Source: Clostridiales bacterium (GTDB lineage: Bacteria; Bacillota; Clostridia; UBA1381). From it: 64,000 nucleotides of DNA. The stretch covers positions 1 to 64,000 of the forward strand of contig JAQXZB010000010.1 in the NCBI GenBank assembly GCA_029226975.1. The letters run 5' to 3'. Each line of letters begins with the position of its first letter. The stretch's first letter is position 1. The translations under genes and the position numbers were made by a program. Under the pieces are notes generated by a model. That model was not told where the DNA came from. It did not search any database and worked only from the letters and a program-made list of their open reading frames with translations. Positions 10,108 to 20,219 of the stretch are shown one piece after another.

Positions 10108-13100
10108 ATGAATTTTTCGGATTTATTAAAGAGTTATGAGCCTTATAACGAGCTGCTTGAAGCCCTGAAGGATACGCCGGTATCCGTTTCGGGCATCGAG
10201 GAGGCCGCACAGGGACAGCTTGTGTATGCATTAAGCGGAAACTGTGCATTGGTTATATGCTACAGCGACATGGAAGCAAAGGCGTTTGCGGCAAATATGC
10301 GTCTGTATACCGAAAATGCCGTATACTTCCCGTCAAAGGAATATGTGTTCTATAATATCGAGACAAAGGACCACCACAGCGAATATGAACGCTTAAAAAT
10401 TGCAAATATGCTTAGGCGCAAAGAAAAGCTTATCGTTACGGCAAGCCTCGACGCGCTTTTGCAGTATACCATAGCCCCCGATACTTTAAAAAAGTACAGC
10501 ATAAGCATTGAGCCGGGTGTACGTCAAGACCCCGGCGAGCTTTGCGAAAAGCTTGTGCAGATGGGGTATTCAAGGGAGGAAATGGTGGAGGGAACGGGAC
10601 AGTTCGCCATGCGCGGCGGTATTTTGGACGTATTTTCGCCAAACAGCGAAAGTCCCGTAAGAATTGAATTTTTCGATGATGAAATCGACTCCGTAAGAAG
10701 CTTTGACCCCTATTCACAGCGTTCCTTAAAAAACGAAGAACGCGCCGAAATTATTCCCGTAAAAGAAATGATTATAAGTGACGAGGTTAGGGACAGGGTC
10801 GTAGCCGAAATAGAAAAACGAATGAAGAAAAACAGCAAAAACGAATATTTTTGCTCTGTGTGTGCCGCGGATATTGAAAGCCTTAGAGAGCTTAGATATT
10901 TCCCGGCTGCGGATAAATATGTGTCCCTTATAAATGATGAAATTCCGTCGCTTTTGGATTATTTTGAGGGGGACACTAAAACCTTTATTATAGACCCGAA
11001 GCGCATAAGCGAGAGGGGAAAAAGCTTTGAATGGGAAAAGGGCGAGATAATCGCGGAGCTTAAGGAAAAGGGCGTAATGGGTGCGGATAAGGATAAATTC
11101 TTTGTTTCCTACGAGGACGCCTTAGAGAAAATATGCCAAAAAAAGGCCGTTGCCTTAGAAACGCTTACGCATACCAAAAATGACTTTAAATACAAGCATC
11201 TTATAAATTTCATCACAAAGACCACCGTATCCTTTCATGGCAAGGTGGAGTATCTGTATGAGGATTTAAAACGCTGGCAGGCGGATAATTACACTGTTGT
11301 AATCCTTGCCTCGACCCGCGGCAGAGCCGAAAATCTGACGGGAGTTTTAAATGATAAGGGCATAAAAACAAGGTTTTTATATGATAAGGATGAGTTTTTG
11401 CCCGGTGAAACCGTAGTTATGCGCGGAAATATCAAAAAGGGCTTTGAATATCCCGATATTCGCTTTGTGCTTGTAAGTGACAGCGAAATTTTCGAGCAGA
11501 AAAGAAGCCGCGAGCGCAGACGTGCGGAAAATACAAAGCGCATAAAATCATATAATGATATAAGCCCGGGTGATTACGTTGTACATTCGGTACATGGAAT
11601 AGGCGAATACAAGGGGACACAAAAAATGAATGTGGGCGGTGTGGTAAAGGATTATTTAAAAATCCAATACCGCGGTACGGACTGTTTATATGTCCCCATA
11701 GACCAGCTTGACCAGCTTTACAAATATATCGGCAACAGCGCGGATAAGAGCGTAAAGCTAAACAAGCTCGGCTCAAACGATTGGAGCAAGACAAAGGCAA
11801 AGGTCAGAGCCTCCACAGACGAGCTGGCGAAAAAGCTTATAAAGCTTTACGCCGAAAGGGAAAACACAAAGGGCTTCGCCTTCAGTCCCGACACTCCTTG
11901 GCAGCGGGATTTTGAGGATACCTTTCCTTATCGGGAAACCGAGGATCAGCTTCGTTCAATCGAGGAGGTCAAGGCGGATATGGAAAAGGAAAAGCCCATG
12001 GACAGACTGCTTTGCGGAGATGTGGGCTTTGGCAAAACAGAGGTTGCGCTAAGAGCCGCCTTTAAGGCAATAAACGATTCAAAGCAGGTGGCGTATCTGT
12101 GTCCCACAACAATTCTTGCAATGCAGCATTACGAAACCTTTTTAAACCGCATGGCGGATTTCCCGGTAAAGGTGGAAATGCTCTCGCGCTTTAGAAGCGC
12201 ATCGGCGCAAAAAAAGATATTAAAGCAATTAAAAACCGGTGAAATCGATATAATTATCGGTACGCACCGTCTGTTGTCAAAGGACGTGGTATTTAAGGAT
12301 TTGGGGCTTTTGGTTGTGGATGAGGAGCAGCGCTTCGGCGTGGCGCACAAGGAGCGGTTAAAGGAAATGAAAAACAACGTGGATGTGCTGACCATGACCG
12401 CAACGCCCATTCCGAGAACTCTGCACATGGCAATGACCAGCGTCAGGGATATGAGCGTTCTTGCCGAACCGCCGGAAAACCGTTATCCCGTTCAGACCTA
12501 TGTTTTAGAGCATAACGACGGCGTTATAGCCGACGCGATACGAAACGAGCTTTCAAGAGGCGGGCAGGTGTTTTATTTATATAACCGGGTACAGGGCATA
12601 TACACAAAGGCAAGACAGCTTCAGGAGATGTTCCCGGAGGTTAAAATCGCGGTGGGGCATGGCAAAATGAAGGAGGATGAGCTGGAGGAGATAATGTATG
12701 ATATGTCCGAGGGCAGAACGGATATTCTTGTGTGCACCACGATTATAGAAACCGGGCTTGATATTCCCAATGCCAACACCATGATTATAGAAAACGCGGA
12801 CAGAATGGGGCTTGCGCAGCTTTATCAGCTTCGGGGCAGAGTCGGCAGGTCAAACCGCGCGGCGTATGCGTATCTGACCTACAAGCCGGACAGTATTTTG
12901 TCGGAGGTGGCGTCAAAGCGGCTTCGGGCGGTAAAGGAATTTACCGAGTTCGGATCTGGATTTAGAATTGCAATGCGCGATTTGGAAATAAGGGGCGCGG
13001 GAAATATTTTGGGACCCGAACAGCATGGGCATATGGACAGCGTGGGTTATGATATGTACTGTAAGATTTTACAAGACAGCATTGACGCGGCACAGGGCAA

Positions 13101-13575
13101 AAGCCCCGCCGGCGAGCGTACGGCTTCAATCGATATTGAGGTCAGCGCATATCTTCCCGACAGCTATATCGAAAACAGTACTCAGCGCATAGATATGTAC
13201 AAAAAAATTGCCGCCATAGAAACCGAGGACGACAGATTTGAAATTGAAGATGAGCTTATCGACCGTTACGGCGATATTCCCAAAAGCGTGGCAAATATTA
13301 TCGAGGTGGCATGCATTAAGGCAAGGGCTGCGGCTTTAGGAATAACCGAGATAAATCAGCACGGCGCGTCAATGAGCATAAAATTTGCGGACGGCTGTCT
13401 TGATATAGGACGCATAGCGGCGATAGAGAAAGAATACAGCGGAAGAATGAAGCTTGTGTCCCAGACCGAGCCTATTGTGGCTCTTAAAATAAAGGACGGA
13501 AGCAAAAATATACTGCAAATTGTAAACGATTTGTTAAATATCATACCTGCACTTGACGAGGGGGAAAAGAAATAG
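10108..13575 (+). CDS. mfd: Transcription-repair coupling factor Mfd
   Basis: RID domain YVVHSVHGIGEYKG; RecG-like helicase motifs GDVGFGKTEVALRAAFKA, DEEQRFGV, GRVGRSNR. Confidence 0.98.
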   Translation: MNFSDLLKSYEPYNELLEALKDTPVSVSGIEEAAQGQLVYALSGNCALVICYSDMEAKAFAANMRLYTENAVYFPSKEYVFYNIETKDHHSEYERLKIANMLRRKEKLIVTASLDALLQYTIAPDTLKKYSISIEPGVRQDPGELCEKLVQMGYSREEMVEGTGQFAMRGGILDVFSPNSESPVRIEFFDDEIDSVRSFDPYSQRSLKNEERAEIIPVKEMIISDEVRDRVVAEIEKRMKKNSKNEYFCSVCAADIESLRELRYFPAADKYVSLINDEIPSLLDYFEGDTKTFIIDPKRISERGKSFEWEKGEIIAELKEKGVMGADKDKFFVSYEDALEKICQKKAVALETLTHTKNDFKYKHLINFITKTTVSFHGKVEYLYEDLKRWQADNYTVVILASTRGRAENLTGVLNDKGIKTRFLYDKDEFLPGETVVMRGNIKKGFEYPDIRFVLVSDSEIFEQKRSRERRRAENTKRIKSYNDISPGDYVVHSVHGIGEYKGTQKMNVGGVVKDYLKIQYRGTDCLYVPIDQLDQLYKYIGNSADKSVKLNKLGSNDWSKTKAKVRASTDELAKKLIKLYAERENTKGFAFSPDTPWQRDFEDTFPYRETEDQLRSIEEVKADMEKEKPMDRLLCGDVGFGKTEVALRAAFKAINDSKQVAYLCPTTILAMQHYETFLNRMADFPVKVEMLSRFRSASAQKKILKQLKTGEIDIIIGTHRLLSKDVVFKDLGLLVVDEEQRFGVAHKERLKEMKNNVDVLTMTATPIPRTLHMAMTSVRDMSVLAEPPENRYPVQTYVLEHNDGVIADAIRNELSRGGQVFYLYNRVQGIYTKARQLQEMFPEVKIAVGHGKMKEDELEEIMYDMSEGRTDILVCTTIIETGLDIPNANTMIIENADRMGLAQLYQLRGRVGRSNRAAYAYLTYKPDSILSEVASKRLRAVKEFTEFGSGFRIAMRDLEIRGAGNILGPEQHGHMDSVGYDMYCKILQDSIDAAQGKSPAGERTASIDIEVSAYLPDSYIENSTQRIDMYKKIAAIETEDDRFEIEDELIDRYGDIPKSVANIIEVACIKARAAALGITEINQHGASMSIKFADGCLDIGRIAAIEKEYSGRMKLVSQTEPIVALKIKDGSKNILQIVNDLLNIIPALDEGEKK

Positions 13576-13581
13576 TATAAT
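13553..13581 (+). promoter_or_regulatory. Promoter for the foldase gene, -35 and spacer inside the mfd 3' end
   Basis: TTGACG (13553-13558), 17 bp, TATAAT (13576-13581). Confidence 0.65.
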
Positions 13582-13618
13582 TAAAATGTTTAAAACAAAA
13601 AACGAAAGGATGAGTAAA

Positions 13619-14617
13619 ATGAAAATAAGCAAGGTTGTTTTAACTGCGGCGGCGCTGTCATTGGTAATGACCGGCTGCGGCGCGGGCACAAAAACCGCGG
13701 TTGAAATAGGAAAACACAAAATCAGCACAAATGATTTGCAGTATCTTACCGAAAGATACAACGAGCAGATAGGTGATTTTGACACATCGAAAAAGTACGC
13801 CTTAGATTCGGCAGAGGAAGCTGTTTTGATATATGAGGCGGCTCAGGCGGAGGGCGTGGAGCTTAGCGAGGAGGATCAAAAAACCTTTAAAAGCTCCAAG
13901 GCAAGCTTTATGGCAAACTTCGGCGGCAAGAGTGCCTATGAAAAGTATATCAAGGAAAATAAAATTTCCGATAATTTCATAAACATGATATTATATCAGG
14001 ATGTTTATCAGCCGCTTTTGGAAGAAAAGTGGGAGTTTGAGGATCCGACGGACGATGAGCTTAAGCAGTATATGCAGGAAAACTTCTTAAGAGCAAAGCA
14101 CGTTCTTTTAAAGGTTGCTGACGAAACCGAGGAGGACCAAAAGCAGCAGGAAGCCAATGAGATTTTGGAGCAAGCAAAGAACGGCGCGGATTTTGATAAG
14201 CTGGTAGAGGAAAAATCTCAGGACCCGGGCAGCACACAGTACAAGGACGGCTATGTGTTTACGGACGGAGATATGGTTCAGAGCTTCGAGGACGGAGTAA
14301 AGTCCATACAGCCCGGCGAGTACACTGTGGTTAAGTCGGATTACGGCTATCATGTAATAAAGCGTCTTGCCTTAGACCCCTCGGACGAGAAGTTCCAGAG
14401 CCTGTTTGAGGAAAACAAGAGCAATATACAGTCAAAGTACGAGCAAAAGAGATTTAAGGATAAGGTAAAGGAGTGCGCAGCCCAAAACGGTGCCGAGGTT
14501 AAGGAGAACGAGGAGGCAATAAGTGCGGTTGCGGAGCCGACACCGGAGCCGACACAGGACCCTAAGGAAGACCCGGCATATGAGGACGACGGAACAACTC
14601 CCAAGCCGGAAAAATAA
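13619..14617 (+). CDS. Peptidylprolyl isomerase lipoprotein (PrsA/parvulin-like)
   Basis: Lipobox LSLVMTGCG; parvulin core RAKHVLLKVADETEEDQ...SQDPGSTQYKDGYVFTDGDMVQSFE...TVVKSDYGYHVIKR. Confidence 0.9.
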   Translation: MKISKVVLTAAALSLVMTGCGAGTKTAVEIGKHKISTNDLQYLTERYNEQIGDFDTSKKYALDSAEEAVLIYEAAQAEGVELSEEDQKTFKSSKASFMANFGGKSAYEKYIKENKISDNFINMILYQDVYQPLLEEKWEFEDPTDDELKQYMQENFLRAKHVLLKVADETEEDQKQQEANEILEQAKNGADFDKLVEEKSQDPGSTQYKDGYVFTDGDMVQSFEDGVKSIQPGEYTVVKSDYGYHVIKRLALDPSDEKFQSLFEENKSNIQSKYEQKRFKDKVKECAAQNGAEVKENEEAISAVAEPTPEPTQDPKEDPAYEDDGTTPKPEK

Positions 14618-14625
14618 ACAAAAAC

Positions 14626-14664
14626 ATATCCCGAAAACAAGTAGCTTTTCGGGGTATTTTTTTT
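14626..14664 (+). terminator. Rho-independent terminator after prsA-like gene
   Basis: ATCCCGAAAA-caagtagc-TTTTCGGGGTAT then TTTTTTTT. Confidence 0.85.
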
Positions 14665-14812
14665 GGGAAAAACACTTGATTTTTTGCCGTATTTGTGGTA
14701 TACTGAGAAAGTATGAAAAATACGCACATTTTCGGATTAGGCAGAAGTTGCCCGCAGGGTCTTTGCCCAAGCAGATGAAAATGGAGGTCTAAAAACAAGG
14801 AGGAAAAATAAA

Positions 14813-15562
14813 ATGGCAAGCGTAATTTCAATGAAACAGCTTTTAGAAGCAGGCGTTCACTTCGGACACCAGACAAGAAGATGGAATCCCAAAATGGCAG
14901 AGTACATCTTCACAGAGAGAAACGGTATCTACATTATCGACCTTCAAAAGACAGTAAAGAAGGTTGAGGAGGCTTACTACTTCGTAAGAGTTATTGCTGC
15001 TGAGGGCGGCGAGTTTCTTTTTGTAGGTACAAAGAAGCAGGCTCAGGATTCCATTAAGGAAGAGGCTGAAAGAGTCGGTATGTACTATGTCAACGCAAGA
15101 TGGTTGGGCGGTATGCTGACAAACTTCCAGACAATCCAAAAGAGAATAGAAAGACTTGCACAGATAAACCAGATGGAGGAAGAGGGTACTTTTGAGCTTC
15201 TTCCCAAGAAAGAGGTTATAAAGCTTAAGGCTCAAAGAGACAAGCTTGAGAAGTATTTGGGCGGTATCAAGGAAATGAAGAAGATCCCCGACTGTATGTT
15301 TGTTGTTGACCCGAGAAAGGAAAAAATCGCAATCGCAGAGGCTCACAAGCTGAATATCCCGGTAGTAGCTATCGTTGATACAAACTGTGACCCGGACGAG
15401 GTTGATTATGTAATCCCCGGCAATGATGACGCTATCCGTGCGGTAAAGCTTATCGCATCGACAATTTCAAACGCTATCCTTGAGGGCAGACAGGGCGAGG
15501 ACGCCGAGGTTGTTGAGACTGAGGCAGAAGCTGAAGCTGAGGAAGCTCCCGTTGAGGAATAA
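14813..15562 (+). CDS. rpsB: 30S ribosomal protein S2
   Basis: [47 protein letters not shown]. Confidence 0.98.
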   Translation: MASVISMKQLLEAGVHFGHQTRRWNPKMAEYIFTERNGIYIIDLQKTVKKVEEAYYFVRVIAAEGGEFLFVGTKKQAQDSIKEEAERVGMYYVNARWLGGMLTNFQTIQKRIERLAQINQMEEEGTFELLPKKEVIKLKAQRDKLEKYLGGIKEMKKIPDCMFVVDPRKEKIAIAEAHKLNIPVVAIVDTNCDPDEVDYVIPGNDDAIRAVKLIASTISNAILEGRQGEDAEVVETEAEAEAEEAPVEE

Positions 15563-15590
15563 TTCCAGGATAATATAGGAGGATACAAAA

Positions 15591-16499
15591 ATGGCATTTA
15601 CAGCAAAGGATGTAAAAGAATTAAGAGAAATGACAGGCTGCGGTATGATGGACTGCAAAAAGGCTCTTACCGAAACAGACGGTGACAAGGACAAGGCTGT
15701 TGAGCTTTTGAGAGAAAAGGGTCTTGCCACAGCTGCTAAAAAGGCGGGCAGAGTTGCCGCTGAAGGTATAGTAAAGGCTTATATAGACGGTAACGTGGGC
15801 GTACTGGTTGAGGTAAACGCCGAAACAGACTTCGTTGCAAAGAACGATGAGTTCCAGGAGTTTGTTACAAACGTAGCAAAGACCGTTGCTTCGGCTGCTC
15901 CCGCAGACGTTGAGGAATTAAAGGCAGCTAAGTTTGAGGATACAACAATCGGTGACCTGCTTACTGCAAAAATCGCAAAAATCGGCGAGAACATGAACAT
16001 CAGACGTTTTGCAAGAATAGCAACAGACGGTGTTGTTGTTGAGTATATCCACGCAGCCGGCAAGATAGGCGTACTTGTTGAGGCAGAGGCTCAGGACAAC
16101 GATGAGGTAAGAGAGTGCTTAAAGAACATAGCAATGCAGATTGCGGCGCTTAACCCCAAGTATCTTTCAAGCGACGATGTTCCCGCAGATTACAAGGAGC
16201 ACGAAAAGGAAATCCTTATGGCTCAGGCAAAGAACGATCCCAAGAACGCAAGCAAGCCCGAAAATATCATCGAGAAGATGATTACCGGACGTCTTGCAAA
16301 GGAGCTTAAGGAGGTTTGCCTCTTAGAGCAGGAGTATGTAAAGGCAGAGAACAAGGAATCCGTTGCTAAGTATATTGACCAGGTTGCAAAGACAGCCGGT
16401 GCAATAAAGGTTAAGCAATTCGTACGTTTTGAGACCGGTGAGGGTCTTGAGAAGCGCGAGGACGATTTCGCTGCTGAAGTTGCAAGCATGATTAAATAA
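15591..16499 (+). CDS. tsf: Elongation factor Ts
   Basis: MAFTAKDVKELREMTGCGMMDCKKALTETDGDKDKAVELLREKGL. Confidence 0.98.
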   Translation: MAFTAKDVKELREMTGCGMMDCKKALTETDGDKDKAVELLREKGLATAAKKAGRVAAEGIVKAYIDGNVGVLVEVNAETDFVAKNDEFQEFVTNVAKTVASAAPADVEELKAAKFEDTTIGDLLTAKIAKIGENMNIRRFARIATDGVVVEYIHAAGKIGVLVEAEAQDNDEVRECLKNIAMQIAALNPKYLSSDDVPADYKEHEKEILMAQAKNDPKNASKPENIIEKMITGRLAKELKEVCLLEQEYVKAENKESVAKYIDQVAKTAGAIKVKQFVRFETGEGLEKREDDFAAEVASMIK

Positions 16500-16533
16500 A
16501 AAAGCTTGTTTCTTGATAGGAAATTGAGAAATT

Positions 16534-16566
16534 AAAAAAGGCATTCCGTTAAGGAGTGCCTTTTTC
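16534..16566. terminator. Bidirectional terminator between tsf and the convergent esterase gene
   Basis: AAAAAGGCATTCC-gttaa-GGAGTGCCTTTTT. Confidence 0.85.
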
Positions 16567-16576
16567 AGCGTGTAGA

Positions 16577-17539
16577 TTAAAGCATTTCAAGCATCCATGA
16601 ATAGGTTATTTCCCATGCATCCGGTAAACCTTCATGCCCGAAATCCGGGTATATAATTACTTCCTTGGGACAGGTCATTTTGTTGTACGCCGCAAACTGC
16701 GTGGACGGCGGGCATACATCGTCCATAAGCCCTGTAAACATTTTCATCTGTGCCTTTATCCGCGGTGCCAAAAACTGCAAATCTATGTAACCTAACTTTG
16801 TGAATGTTTCGTCCTCGCGCTCGTGGCGGGGATCGTTATCTCTGAAATACACCTTAAGCTCGGCATAAGCACGCTCTGCCATGTCCATTTCCCATACACG
16901 CTTATAATCGCATAAAAACGGATAACAGGGTGCGGCGCGCTTTATTCTCGGCTCGAGGGCGGAGCAGGCAATGGTAAGTGCGCCGCCTTGGCTTCCGCCG
17001 AAGGCTCCCATACGGTTTTCGTCAACCTCCTCCATATCCGCCACAATCCCGGCAAGCTCGGCTGTGTCTAAGAATATATCTCTGAATAAAAGTGTTTTCG
17101 GGTCATCGTTTAAGCCCCTTATTATGTGTCCGACTGTAGTTTTTCCGGTGTTTCCACCCACGTCCACCGAACGTCCCGCCTGTCCTCGGCAGTCCATGGC
17201 GGCTACCACAAAGCCGGAAGCGGCATATGCGAGATATTCTCCCCAGTTTCCGCTTTTTCCGTTGTAGCCATGAAAATTCAAAACGGCAGGGCATTTGCCG
17301 GTTATGTGCTTTGGCTTTAGCAGCTTTGCATACACTCTTGCACCGTGTACTCCGGTAAAATACAAATCATAGCAATCCGCAATGGGGGATTGGAAATCAG
17401 CCGGTGTTATTGTAACGTTGGGGTCTGTCATGTGCATTTCAGATAGGGACTCCTCCCAGTATTGTTCAAAATCCTCCGGCTTGGGATTTATTCCCTTATA
17501 CTCTCTAAGCTCCGAGAGTGGCATATCAACTATAGGCAT
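16577..17539 (-). CDS. Acetylxylan esterase / cephalosporin-C deacetylase family hydrolase
   Basis: MPIVDMPLSELREYKGINPKPEDF...AAMDCRGQAGRS; GAFGGSQGGALTIACSALEPRIKRAAPCYPFLCDY. Confidence 0.93.
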   Translation of the reverse strand: MPIVDMPLSELREYKGINPKPEDFEQYWEESLSEMHMTDPNVTITPADFQSPIADCYDLYFTGVHGARVYAKLLKPKHITGKCPAVLNFHGYNGKSGNWGEYLAYAASGFVVAAMDCRGQAGRSVDVGGNTGKTTVGHIIRGLNDDPKTLLFRDIFLDTAELAGIVADMEEVDENRMGAFGGSQGGALTIACSALEPRIKRAAPCYPFLCDYKRVWEMDMAERAYAELKVYFRDNDPRHEREDETFTKLGYIDLQFLAPRIKAQMKMFTGLMDDVCPPSTQFAAYNKMTCPKEVIIYPDFGHEGLPDAWEITYSWMLEML

Positions 17540-17596
17540 ATTAAATTCTCCTTATGTATTGGGCAAAAGAGCGGTGCGCTCTTTTTGCCTTAAATT

Positions 17597-18889
17597 TTAG
17601 TCTGTAGGGTTAATTACCGACAGTGCTGACCTGTCGGCTCTGAAGTGGTTTTCAAAGCGTTTTTTTACGTCCTCAAAGGTTACACTGTCATAGACCGATG
17701 CATAATCAAAATAGTCTATTCCCATAAACAAATGCTGTAAAAATGCGTTTGCATAGGTGTCAACATCGTTTAAGGAACGGATATAGCTGCCCCATACAAC
17801 CTTTTTTATACGGTTAAAGCTTTCCTCGCAAAGCCCACTTCGGCGCGCTTCGGCAATGGTGTCCAAAACCGCTTGATATACCTTTTCAGGATCCGGTGAT
17901 TCTCCGTCTATTGAAGAAAAACCGTAGTCCGGCTGCATGGTATAATCAAGGGAGAAGGAATTGTTTATAAGCCCCGCTTCATAAAGCTCTTTGTACATTT
18001 TTGAGCTTTTACCAAACAGCATACGCATCAGTATGGTTATTTCTATATTCTTTTTAAGAAGCTTATCACCGCCAAAGCCTGTGTCGGTGTCCTTGAATCC
18101 GAGCATAAACAGCGGCATCGCAACGCTTAGGCTCTGCTGTGAGCAGGGTGAGGCAATTTCCTCCGGCTCATTGGGATAAAGCTTTTTAATCTCCTCCTCA
18201 AAGGGCTCGTTCTTTAAAATATTATCCTCAATCACCTGTGCCGTCTGTTGGGGGTCAACATTTCCCACAACCACAATGGACATATTTGATAGGTTGTAGA
18301 AGGTGTTGTAGCATTTATACAGATAATCATGGGTAATGTGGGAAATGCTCTCGACCGTTCCCGCAATCTCTTTCTTTACCGGGTGGTTTTGGTACAGGCA
18401 GTTTAGGAAGTTAAAAAATACCTTCCAGCCGCCGTTATCATCGTACATATTTATTTCCTGACCGATAATGCCCTGCTCCTTTTGAACGCTTTCTTCCGTA
18501 AAATACGGACGCTGAACATAGTCCATAAGTACGGCTATATTTTCGTTTATATTATCCGTTGCGCTTACAAGGTACGCCGTAATGTTAAAGGAGGTGTACG
18601 CGTTGGCGTTTCCGCCAAGCTTCGAGAACTTGTCAAAAACATTCGAGCCGTCGGGCATATCGAACATTTTATGCTCAAGATAGTGGGCTATGCCGTCGGG
18701 AACGGCAGTGGTCTGCGTCTCGCCGGGAACCACAAACTCCGAGTCAACGCTTCCGTAGCGTGTACCCAGTATCGCATAGGCGGCGCTGTAGTCCTTTTTT
18801 GGGATTATATATACTCCCAAGCCGGAGGAATGGCGCGCGAAATAAAGCTCCTCATGTGTCAGTTCGTTGCTTCTGTGTTCAAGCTTCAT
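17597..18889 (-). CDS. ymfH: M16 family metallopeptidase (YmfH-like; zinc motif HxxEH present)
   Basis: GIAHYLEHKMFDMPDGSNVFDKFSKLGGNANAYTSF. Confidence 0.85.
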   Translation of the reverse strand: MKLEHRSNELTHEELYFARHSSGLGVYIIPKKDYSAAYAILGTRYGSVDSEFVVPGETQTTAVPDGIAHYLEHKMFDMPDGSNVFDKFSKLGGNANAYTSFNITAYLVSATDNINENIAVLMDYVQRPYFTEESVQKEQGIIGQEINMYDDNGGWKVFFNFLNCLYQNHPVKKEIAGTVESISHITHDYLYKCYNTFYNLSNMSIVVVGNVDPQQTAQVIEDNILKNEPFEEEIKKLYPNEPEEIASPCSQQSLSVAMPLFMLGFKDTDTGFGGDKLLKKNIEITILMRMLFGKSSKMYKELYEAGLINNSFSLDYTMQPDYGFSSIDGESPDPEKVYQAVLDTIAEARRSGLCEESFNRIKKVVWGSYIRSLNDVDTYANAFLQHLFMGIDYFDYASVYDSVTFEDVKKRFENHFRADRSALSVINPTD

Positions 18890-20161
18890 TTAATTTTCCT
18901 CCTTTCCCGCAAGAAAATATACTGTGTCAAGCTCCAGCTTCTTCGATACCTCGACAACATCATCGACGGTAACGTTCTTTATCTGCTCCTTCACATACTC
19001 AATATCCCGGTTTGTACCGGCGATATGCTGCGAAAGGTAGAAATTCTGAAGATACCGGGGATCGTCATAGTACGAATTAAGGCTGTTTAAAATATCGTTT
19101 ATGCTTGAGGAAAATTCCTGCTCGCTGATATTTGCCCGGCGAATTTCCTCAAGCTGGGCAAGGGATTCGTCATAGGCAAGCTTCTCGTTTTTAAATTCAA
19201 TTCCCGCGTTTACTACAAGCAGTCCCTTGAACTTTTCAAGCTGCGATGAAGCATAATAGGCAAGGCTCAGCTTTTCGCGCACATTGTTGAAAAGCTTTGA
19301 GTGCGCACCGCCGCCGTAAAGGCTGTTTAATACCAAAAGCGCGCTGTAATCCGCGTCAGTGGGCGCGGTATTGGTGCGAAAGCCTATGGCAAGCTTGCCC
19401 TGCGTAACGTCCATTCTTTCCGTAACGTCCTTTTTCTCGGCATCGCTCTTTTTAAGGATTTGCGTCTGCGGCAGGGTGGGGGTCGAAAATTCAAGCCCCG
19501 ATATATACTCGCGCACCGCTGCGGCAAGAGCTTCCGCGTCAGCCTCCCCGCAAACGTAAATATCTATGGGTGACGAGGTGATTATGTTTTTATAATGCAG
19601 ATACAAAGAACGGGGGGTTATTTCGTCAATACCCTCTGCCGTACCTAAGCGCGAAATGGCAAAGCTCTCGCCCTCGCACATTTCCTCCATGCATCTTGAG
19701 GACGCGTAGGAACGCTTGTCGTTCTTTAATGCGCTGATTTTGTCCTTGGCGTTGTTCTTCTCCTGCTCGACAATCTGCGCGTCAAATTCGCCGTCACGAA
19801 CGTTTGGCTCAAATAAAATGGAAAGCATGAGCCTTGTAAGAGAAGCACAGAGCTTCTCGCCGCCGAGGGCGTATTTGTCGGAGATGGTTTCAAGGTCAAA
19901 GTGCATGATATGGTCATCGCCGCGCTTGATTACGGTGGAAGCAAGGGTCGCCCCATACAAATCCTCCAGGTAAGCGGCAATTGCTTCGGTATCCGGGCAG
20001 AGCCGGCAGCCGCGCTTTAAAACCGACGGAAGCAGTGCGTTTAAGGATGCTTCCTTTTTCGTAAGCGGTCGGTGAATATAAATTCCTATTGTGGTTGTCT
20101 TAAGCTTTGTCATGGGAATAAGCTTAAGCGTTATATTCTGATTGATTGCAGTTTCTTGCAT
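18890..20161 (-). CDS. ymfF: M16-like protein lacking HxxEH (YmfF-like partner)
   Basis: Adjacent to YmfH-like gene; M16 fold signatures (GGAHSKLFNNVREKLSLAYYASSQLEKFKGLLVVNAGI), no zinc motif at N-terminus. Confidence 0.8.
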   Translation of the reverse strand: MQETAINQNITLKLIPMTKLKTTTIGIYIHRPLTKKEASLNALLPSVLKRGCRLCPDTEAIAAYLEDLYGATLASTVIKRGDDHIMHFDLETISDKYALGGEKLCASLTRLMLSILFEPNVRDGEFDAQIVEQEKNNAKDKISALKNDKRSYASSRCMEEMCEGESFAISRLGTAEGIDEITPRSLYLHYKNIITSSPIDIYVCGEADAEALAAAVREYISGLEFSTPTLPQTQILKKSDAEKKDVTERMDVTQGKLAIGFRTNTAPTDADYSALLVLNSLYGGGAHSKLFNNVREKLSLAYYASSQLEKFKGLLVVNAGIEFKNEKLAYDESLAQLEEIRRANISEQEFSSSINDILNSLNSYYDDPRYLQNFYLSQHIAGTNRDIEYVKEQIKNVTVDDVVEVSKKLELDTVYFLAGKEEN

Positions 20162-20219
20162 TCTATCGTTCCTTTCTTTGTTATTTTATCTATTATTTTA
20201 CTCCTTTTTTGCGCGTATG

